Assembly (NCBI GenBank): GCA_021234155.1
Contig: JAJEKV010000268.1
Coordinates: 186,001-250,000 of the forward strand
Direction of reading: 5' to 3'
Length of the DNA: 64,000 bases
Origin: Isoetes taiwanensis
Taxonomy: Eukaryota > Streptophyta > Lycopodiopsida > Isoetales > Isoetaceae
Within the stretch, counting starts at the first letter, position 1, and the number at the start of each line of letters is the position of its first letter. Made by a program: the position numbers and the translations under genes. Positions 24,684 through 37,073 of this stretch are shown here, in pieces. Below the pieces are notes generated by a model that ran no database searches, was not told where the DNA came from, and saw only the letters and a program-made list of their open reading frames with translations.

Positions 24684-26640
24684 GATATGCATTTGTTCAT
24701 TATTGGATTTATTATTAACAAAATATGAAATCTGGCTGATAACAAGAGACTGTATCAACCAAGAATAATGTAGAAGGGTTTGAGATCCGGACGGATTTGC
24801 ATAGATGATTTGCGGCTGCCCTAAGAAGGGCATCTGGTTGCATTAGATCAGAGAATATCTTGTAGATGTGGGCTGCTAAGGCTGGTTCCTGCAAAGCCCA
24901 TGAAGATTAACCCAGAGGTCCCTGTAAGAAGAATACAGATTGGTATGGAGCTCAGCTAAGGATTTAGAGCTAAGTTTGCATTTGGGTTATAGATCCAAAT
25001 AGCCGTGGAATGAAAGGATCGTGGAATACCTTGTTGGTGTGGGCTGCCAAGGCTGGTTCCTGCAAAGCCCATGAAGATTAACCCTAAGGATCTGAAACAG
25101 AGTCTTCTATACTATCTTCTAAGGTAGATATCGGCCTTAATGGATGTTGACCATATTACCATAAACAAAGAAGGAAGCGGTTCTGACATAAACGGCTTTG
25201 CCTTGAAAACGCTGTTGCCAAGTTCTTAAGGATCTGAAACAGAGGTATGTAATACGATTTTTTGCTTTAGCAAAATACTATGGCTAATCAAATGAAGTCT
25301 TCTGTACTATCTCCTAAGGTAGATATTGGCCTTAATGGCTGTTGATCATAACAGCATAAACAAAGAAGGCTTTTGATTCAAGATTTATGGTTCTCATAAG
25401 AAGATCTAGTCTAATTGCCACGCTCATATGATATTTTCTCGCCACAAAGATTGGAGCTATAAGACAAGATTAAAAATAAGAGATACTGTTGAAGTTTCAT
25501 AATAGGCGGGATATGTTCTTGCACAAACTATTGCAGTGGTTGGGATAGCTATTGCGACTTCCAAATACCAGGTTCTTTATTATTCCTAGAGAGTCATAGA
25601 GCAATGAATGGATTTTAGATCTAAGGCATGATAAAATGAGATTTCATTTCACAACTCTGTCCATGACTAGAATCTACTTGGTGGTGGATTTATGGATGTC
25701 ATGATAGGCATCTTCATAGCATAAGATATATATTATCTCTATGATAAGAGTTCATGTTTGTTATGCTAAGAATCTAGGTTCTCTATGATAGATATTGCTA
25801 AAAGCTTATAAGTTATTCTATGATACAATGTACTGTTTGAGAAGTTAAAAGTGTTACACTTTATATGCTATAAAAATGAAGTTAGTTCTTTGTAATATGT
25901 GAAGAATTATGCACTATAAAACTAATGATCAAGTAACCGCTAGATTTGGGATCAAGAAATTGGTTCTCATCTAGTGTTATAGCTTGATATTGGTATTGAT
26001 TAATTACATACTTTTTACGTGAAAATTTGGATGGCTATTATTCCATTTCCTTTCTTGTTAATGTCTTTTTCCTCGGGGCAAAAGGATACAATTGGTGATC
26101 AGGTGATAAACCGAGAGACCCAATGTACCTTTTGGCCCTTGCACATTTACCGCTTTCACGCTTAATTGTGTATTGATTGGTCTGCAGTACGGGTTCTCTC
26201 CTCCAATTGTCTCTATTTTGTTTCTAGGGTGGTCGCTAACTTGAAAGAGATGGGAATATTTGGAATTAAAATTGCCGGAGTTAAGAGTTATAAAAGATTG
26301 AAGACGGAAGGAATATGATTTATGGCAAGAACTTGGTGAGATCTTTCTATTGGTAAATTGATATTGTAAAACGATTATATTTTTCATGATAAATAAATGA
26401 AAGGATGATTACTATTTCAAGTAAAAGTTTAAGTACATGTTATACATATTACAATGAGATCTAAATTTAAGCTATATTGTGAAGTGTTGATTATATTAAG
26501 GGACAATGGAAGTAGGAGTACTGATGTGGCCCCGGCTTTAAAACACTGTGGTAGATATTGGGAGACATGTCCTTACTCTGAACGAGGCTTTTAAATGTTT
26601 TTTAACATTATCTTATCTGACCGTAGTCTTTGTAAGAACA
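24684..26640. other. Unassigned part of the composite insertion
   Basis: AT-rich DNA with internal repeats and no convincing coding region. The 109-codon minus-strand frame at 26058-26387 shows no recognisable family. It may be the untranslated region of another PLE subfamily, but it does not align to the three pseudo-LTRs. Confidence 0.4.
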
Positions 26641-26644
26641 TATT

Positions 26645-26704
26645 CGAAGAAGAAGAAGAAGAAGAAGAAGAAGAAGAAGAAGAAGAAGAAGAAGAAGAAG
26701 AAGA
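26645..26704 (+). repeat. (GAA)n array at the start of pseudo-LTR 1
   Basis: About 20 GAA units run directly into AAGAAAAAGAAATTG, the first bases shared with pseudo-LTR 2. Confidence 0.95.
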
Positions 26705-27348
26705 AAAAGAAATTGATTTATTATGAACATTTTGATGACAAGCATGATGATTATGAGGTATATTCCTGGATGCCAAATTTGGGTTAGGAGGCATGGGATC
26801 TTTGTGATGAGAAGCCTTCTTACTTGGTTGTCGGTTGGGACAAAATAAGGACATTATGTACCTTAGCTTGGTATAGCCAAGAAAATATGGTATATGCTTT
26901 AATTTTGGACCATTGATGCCTTATGGGACAAAGGAATCAAGGTTTTATTATCAGGGTAAGAAGAAGGAGAAGAAATATGTATGTTTGGGAATTTTTGTTG
27001 ACAAGTATGACGATTATGAGTTATAGTCCGTGAAACCACATATGATATAGTGGCCATGGGTATTTCATCTTATGAGCCAACTTATGTACTTTCATGTCGA
27101 ATATGGCTGGGTTTTATGCATTAAATGGCGACAGCTCGAGAATAGGGTGAAATGCTCGAGACGGATATCAGATCTATGGCAGCACATATTGATTAGGTAA
27201 GAATTAATACCTTTGACCTTTATTGCCTTTTATAAAAAATGAGAATATTGTGCATTCGGATTTTGGGGACTCTTGGGCTGAACCGGCCTTATTTGTCGTG
27301 GTTGCTTTGCTTCTCTATTATTATTCGATCATCCGAGTACTGAGCAAA

Positions 27349-27516
27349 ATGCCGAGAGGGGTATACACGAGAAAACCAGGCAACAGAAGCCGGGCCCAAC
27401 AAGCGGGAAACCTCCCTTATAGGCGTTTCCAGAGGGCCGGATAATGGAGGAAGAAGTGTGCCCGCCCAAAGGAACAATGCACGATCCGAGCAAGTGATAG
27501 GAGCTTAGACAAAACA
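27349..27516 (+). CDS. Basic N-terminal exon of PLE ORF1, copy 1
   Basis: The frame starts MPxGVYxRxPGxRSRAQ and continues with Arg/Asn/Gly-rich sequence. It is conserved at protein level in all three pseudo-LTRs. In copy 2 it ends after 56 codons, in phase 0, at an AACAG|GT donor. ORF1 exon 2 at 29475 also starts in phase 0 after a 3' splice site, so I infer that this is exon 1 of ORF1. Copy 1 has small indels near CAG sites that break the frame. The basic character suggests RNA or DNA binding. Confidence 0.5.
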
Positions 27517-28478
27517 GTCCATGCATGCTCTTACATGAATATTTTTTCTTTGGCTAGCAAGTTATCTATTAGGCTTAAAAAATCCAGATTTATGGACTGT
27601 GCTTGTGCTGCTGAAGATTCTAGGATAAATGCTGACTAGAAAGGGATATTAAATAATCCAATGAATGATGAGTTACTATAAGATTAAAATGCTATGATTG
27701 TGTAAGATGAGTTGATTTAAAATCAAGCATACCGGTGTCATGTCCCATTGATGTGGTGTTGAATAATGGCATTATTCTTTATGCTTAGTGCTTGGCGCCA
27801 TGGTAAGTCTAGCATATTGTCTTATTGAGATCTGACCACTCATTTGTATAGCTTGGAAAATATTTGAGTCTGTTTACCACTTGTAGCTGTTGAAAGAGCT
27901 GTGGTAAATGCTGGGTCAGAAAGTATATGATATAATACATTTGGTTGCTGGTTCCTTTTAATAGAATATGCTAAGATGGTTAGATCTGTGGTCATATGTG
28001 CTGATCTGAGATGCTCTTTCATGATACGATATTAACCGTACGGTGATGGTAGTATTATTGCTGATTATGTTCTATTAATAAATACTTCTTGAATACCATG
28101 ACTGCAGCATGTATACTAGATGCAAAACTTTAGACTTAGAGTGGTTGGCTTTTGTTGGGTTATGAACCTATATGCCATGATGATGGCAAGATCCGAGGCC
28201 TACTTTGAAGGATTTATGGCTGGCCTTTTGATCATGAAGAAGGTAAGTTTGCTAGTTATGATTCCTGATGATCCAGGTGACGGACTTCCTCAACAAGATT
28301 ATACTAGATGGTTTTATTGAGGCTGATTAGATGGTTACAAACCTGTCTAGTTTGAGGAAGTATATTGCTGTGGTAAGCAGCAAATAAGCTTCATGATCTG
28401 ATTACTGTAACTCATGATTATATGGTGATTGTTCTGCCCTGTTGGTTGGGGTAAAAGTGCTACTTTAAATGGATATTA

Positions 28479-28595
28479 GGTGAAGGGCGATAAGCCATGA
28501 TGTTTAATAGCTTACCTGACGCCCCTTGCTTTGTTACCATAGATATGCTAACATTTGCATTGGTTGGGTGCAGGTAACCTGAACATCATCTCCTT
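28479..28595 (+). ncRNA. Conserved structured RNA segment in pseudo-LTR 1
   Basis: The 5' strand 28497-28506 pairs with 28580-28589 over 10 bp. GTTACC (28533-28538) pairs with GGTAAC (28573-28578) inside it. GATAAGC (28489-28495) can pair with GCTTACC (28510-28516) across the first helix, and AAGGG with CCCTT (28523-28527), making a pseudoknot. The segment has stops in all three plus-strand frames, so it is not coding. It would lie in the inferred first intron of ORF1. Compared with 38394-38511 the main helix changes at three base pairs, with pairing kept each time. Confidence 0.7.
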
Positions 28596-29474
28596 GAAAT
28601 TCTTTTTAAAGTCTTTTCGGGTTACACTACGAGGATGTGAAAGGATCAAGACAACTAATTTACTTTAAACAGTTGGTTAAAGATTTGGTGAGATCGTTCT
28701 TGTTCTCTTTGATATGCTTGCGAATACAAAGTCTTGATCAAGCATACGAAAGTATCACTATGATAATAGTGGCTGATTTCTGATCATCTCTGGTCTAAAA
28801 ACAGTATAAGTCTTATATGAACTAATAATGACTTGAGCACTATACTACTTGGGCTATTTTAGCCATAATTAAAAACTTGGGATGTATTACCTTGTTGATG
28901 TCTACAATATGAATTATAGATGTTGAATATTATTAAGCAAAAATGTATTCTAAGGGCTTATATGATTGAATAAGATGAAGAAGGTTTTTTATGCTGAAAA
29001 ATAGAAATTATAGAAACTTGTAGTGAGATGAGCTTAGATCTATTCTATTCTATAAGCGTAATGGTTGTAAACTTAAAAGCAAAAAATTAGAGATTGTTAA
29101 ATGGACACTTCAAAGGTAATTCTTATAGTGGAATGACTTGTTCTTGTTGAGATATTAATGGATAATTATAAAGCTAGTCAAATATAATGGAAATAATCAT
29201 TAAATTGAGGCTATACCTAATATATTGGGGAGGTCCCTTATGTTGTGGCCTAGTTTTTAGCTAGGGTGGATATTTATGGCATGTTTACATCTTAGATGGA
29301 GCTGTATATGTGACTGGTCCACATAACAGTAAAAGTTTTGATGTAAATAAAAACAAGAAGAAATTGTGATTTCCACTTGTTGGAGCTATCCAACAAACAC
29401 AGCTTTTCCTCTGTATATTAGCATTTTGTTCTGATATAATTGCTGGTCTTAACTTTCTGGTGGTTATTCTGTAG

Positions 29475-31110
29475 AGTACTGTCTGGACCAAGCATCTGTT
29501 CGATATGGGATATGGTGAGGTTGGCTGCCCTCCTAATAACGCTGTCCAGGCTATATTATGTCTGATCCCAGACGCTGAGATCCACAACTTGCTACTGTCT
29601 CTGAATAAAAATCTGGCTGCTGGTCAATTCTCGCCTATTATTCACCTTGGGTTTAGTGCATGGTTGGAGACGTTCATGTTAATGGACCAAACAGGTATGA
29701 AGCTGAATGACTGTAACATGATTCTGCAGCAACTGGTTTATGATATGCAAGACATACTGGCTGATCGTACCGATCTGGATGATATGCTTTCAATGGAATG
29801 CAAAGCTGGCGTTTCCTATCTTGAAAAGGTTCACAATCTTACGGATAAAACATTTGCTGATGAAAACAAGGGGAAACTGGTGGACTGTAATGTGGATGAA
29901 GTGGAAACCTCCCAAGGATTGGGTAAATTTATCCCAAAGGAGGACATTGACCTCATGAAAAAAGAAGTTGAAGCAAAAATGAAGTGTAGCTCAAGAGACA
30001 ATCTGGTAAGACTGACTTTGAATAACTGTAGGCGTTTTCCCATAATATCTGAAATGGCCATAGAATGGCTCGGGGAAGAATTCCAACAAGGCTTATGGAG
30101 AAGCAACAATTTTAGTATTCTGGCACCTATTAGCGCAAAAGCTTGGATGCTTATGGCAGACATTAAGGAGGATGAGCTAGCTGATGTTATTAGGGATACC
30201 GATAATATGGTCAAGGTTGCTGATAACCTTGAGGTAGATTTCCCTTTTGGACCTGAACTATTTGATAAAAAATGCAGGGTGAACAATGGTATGACACTGT
30301 TTGTAAAGGCTCATATGGGTTATCTCGACACTGATAGAGGTTATCCTTTTTTACACAAAATTTGGAGGAGCTGGAGTCCATACATCAAATGCAGCTGCCA
30401 ATCTGATTGTTCTGATACAATCACGTGGTTTGATCAAGCAATCTGGTATGCATTTAATCATTTGGAGCTAGTTTACCCAAGGTATTCCATGGCTGCAAAA
30501 ATGGGATTTTTTATGCACTTTATCAGGCAGAATCTTAAAAAGCCTGTTTTGGCCCAGCTGGCTTATCTGCATGTACGGGAAATGATGATTAAAATGACTA
30601 ACAAACTGGCCGTCAACTCTAATTGTGATATCTTGAAGACCTTTGGTAACACCAAGCTGGTGGAAGTATGCGAAGTTATGTTGAAAGATACTGTATTTCT
30701 GAACAAGAAATTTAACAGGAAACCCAATGAGGTACAGAAATCGGCCTCCATGCAAACTCAGAAGATTGTTGCTGCTGGTAGTGTGAGTTATCTTCCCCCC
30801 CAGGTTAGAAGAGGCAGTGTTTCTAGTAGCTGCAATATCATTGATATTGGGGATGAAAAATCTGATACTATAGTGAGCTGTACGCCCGGGGAGGCTTCTG
30901 TTAATAAGAACAGACCAGATTATCTGCAAAAAAATTATGATGGCGTGCAAGGACAACTGGTCTTTGAAAAGTAAGGGCCTCTTTAAAGTTATTGTCCATC
31001 TATGGACTTTAAAATTTTCTTACAACAGTAGTAATATCTACTGAAATTTGTGCCCTTTTTGCAGGGCGGATGTCAGGTCCAAGGGACCTGGTGTCATAGC
31101 TTTACAATGA
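29475..31110 (+). CDS. PLE ORF1 protein, main exons; unrecognised
   Basis: A TTATTCTGTAG acceptor ends at 29474, and the frame is open from 29475 to 30970 (the first internal ATG is at 29505). A 94-nt GT-AG intron (30971-31064, ending TTTTTGCAG) leads to a short last exon that stops with TGA at 31108-31110. The product of about 513 residues, plus an inferred 56-residue first exon, is intact. It has no domain I can name. Visible features are an HxxxSWSPYIKCSCQSDCSD Cys-rich patch, helical Leu/Met-rich stretches, and a Ser/Gln-rich tail with PPQVRRGSVSSS. Its position upstream of the RT suggests an accessory or N-terminal PLE protein. Confidence 0.65.
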
Positions 31111-31775
31111 AAAGATCGTACATTTGTGCACCCCGTGACTTGTTCAGGGTGTTTGCGTGGAGTTATGACCTGAGCTAGGCAGGCGTACGAGTATGAGATA
31201 CTTCGGCAAAAATGATGTGAAGTGATAACTGAATTTCTGGATCTTAATATCCTGACTGCTACTTTTTGAAATCATACCTAAGATAAAATATTGTATGATT
31301 GTTGGAATTCGTTTTGTTCCTCGGTAATACATACTGATATGCCTTTAAGGTTTTTGGAAAATTAGCTGATACACCTTTTTGTACTACGTGATTTAATACA
31401 AAGGGTCTGGCACCTAATATTTGGTCTATGGAATATATCGTGTATGATGGTGTAGCTGTGTAATGAATTATGGTGCTTTATATTTAAAGATGGTTATACC
31501 TGGTATAAAGCATGGAAGTTCTGGCCATTTTATATATTGTATATCACAATGATTATGCCTGGTCATATGAAATAATATGACCTAGCAAGGATTGTGGTAT
31601 GTTTACGGTAGACCATGTTGGTTACTGCGAAGTTATAAATGTAATTTGAGCCTGTGGATTATTGCTCATAAATAAGCTGAATAGGTGAAATAAATACAGT
31701 AATATATATTTTTATTGGAAGATATTGTTTTGCCTCCCCTTGTAAGATTATTCTTATGGCGATGCTGTCATGCAG
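31111..31775 (+). other. ORF1-RT interval
   Basis: AT-rich and closed in all frames. It ends at a 3' splice-site-like GCTGTCATGCAG just before the RT reading frame, so at least part of it is probably an intron or an untranslated spacer. Confidence 0.5.
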
Positions 31776-33863
31776 AAGGAGGCTGAAGATGACAGATCTA
31801 TAGTACGAGGCTTTGATGGGCGCAGAACCTTTGCGAAGGCCTATGCCACTACTAGAAAGAAGGTGAGGACGCACTTTACTTTCTCATCCAAGGTCATTGA
31901 TAAGGTGGACATCAGGAAACACTTCAATGAGTATGTGACACTGAGGCTTGGTGACTTTATTGGGGCTAGTATTGTGGCTGACACATCCTTTGGCTGGAAA
32001 TATGAGAAAAAACTGACCGACTACCTGTATAAACCGTATAATATTTTTGCGGATGAGCATGTACCCCGCTGTGTGTGTCATATACCAGGGATGTCCAAAT
32101 TTATAGATGATCGTGTAGGCCATGTTAGAACTATGGACCTCAGTATTGTGAAATCTAAGGGGCTTAGAAAGATGCTGAAAAAGGGACTAAACTACATACC
32201 TGATAGACCTCTTAATCTTGAAGATTTTATTAAGGACCTTAATAGAGGGTTCGAGGATTTGTTTACTTATCATGAGGGCAGGGGTAGATCTCTTCATCCG
32301 TACGAAAAAAGAAGCATTATCCAAAACCTCTGTAAGATTATTGAAAAGGAGGCTCTGAAGGTTGTGAATAAAAAAGAAAAAACTAAATGTTTGATCAATG
32401 ATGTTAAGGTCATAGCTTGCATGGATTGGCTGATACGAAACTTATACATTGCTGGTGTTGATAAGGCTACGAATGTGCCGTCTTTTATTTGTCCTTGGCA
32501 TATAAGGGAAATGGCTAGGCTGAGACTTAATGGCAGTGATTTTGAAAAATATAGTACTAAGAAAGAGATTCTTGCTACTAAAATTGAGTCAGGAACTTGA
32601 AGGCAAGTTCAATTTAGAATGCCCTTTTAGTGATAGAATCCCATATTTGTTGGGCACATATAAGGCTCACAAGGGTGAGTACAGGTGGATTACCAATGCT
32701 AATAAAACTATCTTTTCGCTCCCTGCTATAATTGTTACGAAGGGACTGAAAGGACTGTTGGAGGTCCTACCTAAGGTATACATGCAGAGGTTATGTAAAG
32801 TGAATGTTCTACTACCAGGAAATGTTAACCCATTCTGGATTGTGAACTCTATTTACGACTTCATGCTGAACTTGCCCACCAAAATTCACAATATCTACAC
32901 GGCCGATATATCCAAATGTTATGAAAACATTCCGCTGAATGGTGAGGATGGTATCTGCCAGGTAATTAAGCAAGTTATTGATATAGCTGTTGGATATATT
33001 AGTGGGAATAATAATGAAGAAGGAAAATTCTGGTTTAAGTGCTTAAAGGATGATGTGGTTGGTGTTTGGGATCATAAAAAGATGGATGGAGTTGGCTGGG
33101 CATGCATGGATAAGGTGACATTCTATGAATTGAACGAATGGCTCCTGTGCAACTGCTTCATAATTCAAGGATCTAATATCTGGAGGCAGGCATGCGGTAT
33201 ACCAATGGGTTTTGCGTGCTCCGGATTGGTGTAATATTTACTTGTCTTTCTATCGAAATGTTGCATATTGAGAAACTTGCTAATGCGGGTCGTTTCAAAG
33301 ACATTATAAAGTTTAAGGATGCCAGAAGATATATGGATGACGTTTGCATCCCTAATGGTGGAGACTTGGATGAGTTTTTCAGAAATGATAAAGACAGAAA
33401 TGAATGCTTCAATGTCTATAACTTGAAGGTCTTGCACATTAAAAATGAAACACAGTACAGACTTAAGGAGGACAATACCGGAATGGTGGGATTCAAAGGC
33501 AACTTCCTTAATGCTACCATTGAGGTAATTGATCATGTGACTGGATTGTTTGTCACCTTTAGATACGATAAAAGAAATAAGCTTCCATTTGAGATGATTA
33601 AATTTATCCATGCCACGGGTTGTAGACCATATATAAATGCTAGCCGCGTGATTATTTCTCAAGTACTGCCATACTTATATGTACATAGCAGCCCTGTGTT
33701 GGCCGCGACAGATCTGAAACAGCTGATACAGGAATTTGTACACAATGGTTTTCATAGGGATGACATTGTGGAGAATGTTCGTAGGATGCTGGATACTAAT
33801 GTATTTCCGGGGCTTGCCTTCAATATAACTGAACTGAAAAGTATACTTTCAAGATTGGTATAA
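31776..33863 (+). pseudogene. Penelope-like reverse transcriptase, two apparent frameshift sites
   Basis: Three overlapping frames (31776-32600, 32590-33234, 33240-33863) make one protein of about 690 residues. Visible RT blocks are YLLGTYKAHKG followed by ITN, TADISKCYENIPL (catalytic Asp), RQACGIPMGFACS and RRYMDDVCIPN (catalytic DD), followed by a thumb-like region. These match the Penelope/telomerase-like RT pattern, not LTR, LINE or group II RTs. The apparent shifts lie at GAGTCAGG (about 32590) and TGCTCCGGATTGG (about 33220), next to actual or probable CAG/CTG sites, so they may be sequencing errors. After the RT there is no GIY-YIG domain before the stop at 33861. Confidence 0.78.
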
Positions 33864-33870
33864 GGTTGTA

Positions 33871-33914
33871 GGGTATTAGGACCCCTTCCATCATGGAAGG
33901 GGGGTCCTGTACCC
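33871..33914 (+). other. Strong hairpin after the RT stop
   Basis: GGGTATTAGGACCCCTTCC and GGAAGGGGGGTCCTGTACCC fold into a stem of about 18 bp with a very short loop, 8 bp after the RT stop codon. It could mark the 3' end of the PLE transcript or be the RT recognition structure. No partner copy is available for comparison. Confidence 0.6.
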
Positions 33915-34618
33915 TGCTTCCAGTGATGTATTTGGTCCTACTACCCGAGGGTGGGTTGTGGGAAGAAGAAAAAGAAATTGATTTATTATGAACATTTTGA
34001 TGACAAGCATGATGATTATGAGGTATATTCCTGGATGCCAAATTTGGGTTAGGAGGCATGGGATCTTTGTGATGAGAAGCCTTCTTACTTGGTTGTCGGT
34101 TGGGACAAAATAAGGACATTATGTACCTTAGCTTGGTATAGCCAAGAAAATATGGTATATGCTTTAATTTTGGACCATTGATGCCTTATGGGACAAAGGA
34201 ATCAAGGTTTTATTATCAGGGTAAGAAGAAGGAGAAGAAATATGTATGTTTGGGAATTTTTGTTGACAAGTATGACGATTATGAGTTATAGTCCGTGAAA
34301 CCACATATGATATAGTGGCCATGGGTATTTCAACTTATGAGCCAACTTATGTACTTTCATGTCGAATATGGCTGGGTTTTATGCATTAAATGGCGACAGC
34401 TCGAGAATAGGGTGAAATGCTCGAGACGGATATCAGATCTATGGCAGCACATATTGATTAGGTAAGAATTAATACCTTTGACCTTTATTGCCTTTTATAA
34501 AAAATGAGAATATTGTGCATTCGGATTTGGCGGGGACTCTTGGGCGGAACTTCGCCTATTTGCTGTGTTGCTTTGCTTCTCTATTATTCCGCTTCTGATC
34601 ATCCGAGTACTGAGCAAA

Positions 34619-34786
34619 ATGCCGAGAGGGGTATACACGAGAAAACCAGGCAACAGAAGCCGGGCCCAACAAGCGGGAAACCTCCCTTATAGGCGTTTCC
34701 AGAGGCCGGATAATGGAGGAAGAAGTGTGCCTGTCCAAAGGAACAATGCACGATCTGGAGCAAGTGATAGGAGCGAGACAAAACAG
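34619..34786 (+). CDS. Basic N-terminal exon, copy 2 (intact)
   Basis: 56 codons starting MPxGVYxRxPGxRSRAQ, ending at an AACAG|GTCCAT candidate donor. Without splicing the frame stays open to TAG at 34909. No RT body follows this copy, so it is either a leftover of a tandem PLE unit or the downstream pseudo-LTR. Confidence 0.5.
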
Positions 34787-35744
34787 GTCCATGCATGCTC
34801 TTACATGAATATTTTTTCTTTGGCTAGCAAGTTATCTATTAGGCTTAAAAAATCCAGATTTATGGACTGTGCTTGTGCTGCTGAAGATTCTAGGATAAAT
34901 GCTGACTAGAAAGGGATATTAAATAATCCAATGAATGATGAGTTACTATAAGATTAAAATGCTATGATTGTGTAAGATGAGTTGACGAAAATCTGCTACA
35001 GCTGGTGTCATGTCCCATAGACAGGGTGTTGAATAATGGCATTATTCTTTATGCTTAGTGCTTGGCGCCATGGTAAGTGTAGCATAATGTCATATTGAGA
35101 TCTGTTCACTCATTTTTATAGCCTGGAAAATATTTGAGTTTGTCTACCACTTGTAGTTGCGGATGTAGTTGTGGTAAATGCTAGGTCAGAAAGTATATGA
35201 TATAATACATTTGGTTGCTGGTTCCTTTCAATAGAGTATGCTTAGAAGGTAAGATCAGTGGTCATAGTGCTGATCTAAGATACTCTTTCATGATACGACC
35301 TTAACCTGATGGTGATGGTAGTATTAATGCTGACTTTGTTCTATTAATAAATACTTCCTGAATACTATGACTGCAGCTTGTGTACTTGATGCAACACTTT
35401 AGACTTAGTGTGGTTGGCTTTGCTGGGTTATGAACCTATATGCCATGATGATGGCAAGATCTGGAGGCCTACTTGAAGGATTTATGGCTGGCCTTTTGAT
35501 CATGAAGAAGGTAAGTTTGTAAGTTATGATTCCTGATGATCCAGGTGACGGATTTCTTCAACAAGATTATACTAGATGGTTTTAATGGGACTGATTGGAT
35601 GGTTTAAAACCTGTCTTGTCTGAGGAAGTATATTGCTGTGGTAAGCAGCAAATAAGTTTCATGATCTGATTACTGTAACTCATGATTATGTGATGACTAT
35701 TCTGCCCTACTGGTTGGGTTAAAATGCTACTTTAATGGATATTA

Positions 35745-35861
35745 GGTGAAGGGCGATAAGCCATGATGTTTAATAGCTTACCTGACGCCCCTTGCTTTGT
35801 TACCATAGATATGCTAACATTTGCATTGGTTGGGTGCAGGTAACCTAAACATCATCTCCTT
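35745..35861 (+). ncRNA. Conserved structured RNA segment, copy 2
   Basis: The main helix 35763-35772 with 35846-35855 is a perfect 10 bp; one position that is a G-U pair in copy 1 is A-U here. The other helices are as in copy 1. Confidence 0.7.
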
Positions 35862-36908
35862 GAAATTCTTTTAAAGTCTTTCCGGTTACACTACGAGGAT
35901 GTGAAAGGATCAGTACAACGGTTACTTTAAACAGTTGGTTAAAGATTTGGTGAGATCGTTCTTGTTCTCTTTGATATGCTTGCGAATACAAAGTCTTGAT
36001 CAAGCATACGAAAGTATCACTATGATAATAGTGGCTGATTTCTGATCATCTCTGGTCTAAAAACAGTATAAGTCTTATATGAACTAATAATGACTTGAGC
36101 ACTATACTACTTGGGCTATTTTAGCCATAATTAAAAACTTGGGATGTATTACCTTGTTGATGTCTACAATATGAATTATAGATGTTGAATATTATTAAGC
36201 AAAAATGTATTCTAAGGGCTTATATGATTGAATAAGATGAAGAAGGTTTTTTATGCTTGTAGGGACTGATGGTGGGGGCAATTGGGCAAAGAAGAGGAGC
36301 AAAAAACAAGTGAGTACTAATGGCAAAGATGGTGGATGCTAAATGACTTCAATGATAATCTAATGCGGTGGCTGGTTATACGGAATGGTGCAAAGTTGGC
36401 TGGCAGAAATAATGATTGGGCATGAAGAATATAAAAGGAAAAAACCAGTACAGACCTAGTGACAGTTTGCATTATTAGATGAATGGCTTTGGACCTATGC
36501 TTGGTGAAGCACAAGTGCAAACATGGAATAGAATTGGCTTTGTCTGAAAGATATGATTACATAAAGAATGTTGTGTGTGGTGCTTCAGGTTAAGGTATTG
36601 TGCATAGGTTGAGTGGATATTATGGCTAGGTTAAGAAAGGACTAAAATAAAAAACAGGGGTATGGAAATATTCGGTGTGCTATGGTTCATTGAATCGGTG
36701 AACTTAGGGTTCGAGATTGCAGGCAAAACCGTCGGGCTGGGAATACACCGCCTAGACATACTATCCGCATCCCTGAGTTCGTGGGGATCGAAAGCGGTGG
36801 AGCAATAGATAAAAGGTTGTATCGGGATGAACATTATACTGCATTCGTGGGAGGCTGAGCGCCAGCAATTGATCGGTTTGCATACCCTGACTATTGTGGT
36901 GGAGCAAA

Positions 36909-37073
36909 ATGCCAAAGGGTGTTTATCCACGTAACCCTGGAAGGAGAAGTCGCGCACAGATGGCAGGGAATCTGCCAAGGAACAATTTTGCAAGGCAAAC
37001 TGGAGCTAAACGGCAAGCAAGTTCCTCAAAGGAGCAAGTGCAAAATCCTGATATTGGAGGCGACAAAAACCAG
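36909..37073 (+). CDS. Basic N-terminal exon, copy 3
   Basis: 55 codons starting MPKGVYPRNPGRRSRAQ, then a CAG|GTTTGG candidate donor in the same phase (0) as copy 2. Protein-level similarity to copies 1 and 2 in DNA that is otherwise strongly diverged points to past selection on the peptide. Confidence 0.5.

Larger units (their letters stand above)
26701..28995 (+). repeat. PLE pseudo-LTR 1 (2.3 kb)
   Basis: It aligns end to end with 33966-36257. It contains the basic first exon (27349), a splice-donor-like AAGAAGGTAAGTTTG (about 28240) and the conserved structured RNA segment (28479-28595). Differences from copy 2 cluster at CTG/CAG, plus scattered real substitutions. Confidence 0.88.
33966..36257 (+). 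repeat. PLE pseudo-LTR 2 (2.3 kb)
   Basis: Direct repeat of 26701-28995, starting at the same AAGAAAAAGAAATTG, again preceded by GAAGAA. It carries the intact basic exon (34619) and structured RNA copy 2. Confidence 0.88.

Noticed and set aside
28262-28300. CTGATGA in pseudo-LTR 1 as a hammerhead ribozyme core
   Set aside because: A short TCC/GGA stem follows, but the required GAAA and the UH cleavage site are missing at the right distance.
28540-28580. TGCTAAC...TGGGTGCAG|GT simply as a spliceosomal 3' splice site explaining the conservation
   Set aside because: It could act as an acceptor, but that would not explain compensatory changes in the flanking 10-bp helix. Kept only as an additional possibility.
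26701-36257. Reading the 2.3-kb repeats as true LTRs of an LTR retrotransposon
   Set aside because: No TG...CA ends, primer-binding site, polypurine tract, gag, protease or integrase; the RT blocks are Penelope-like.
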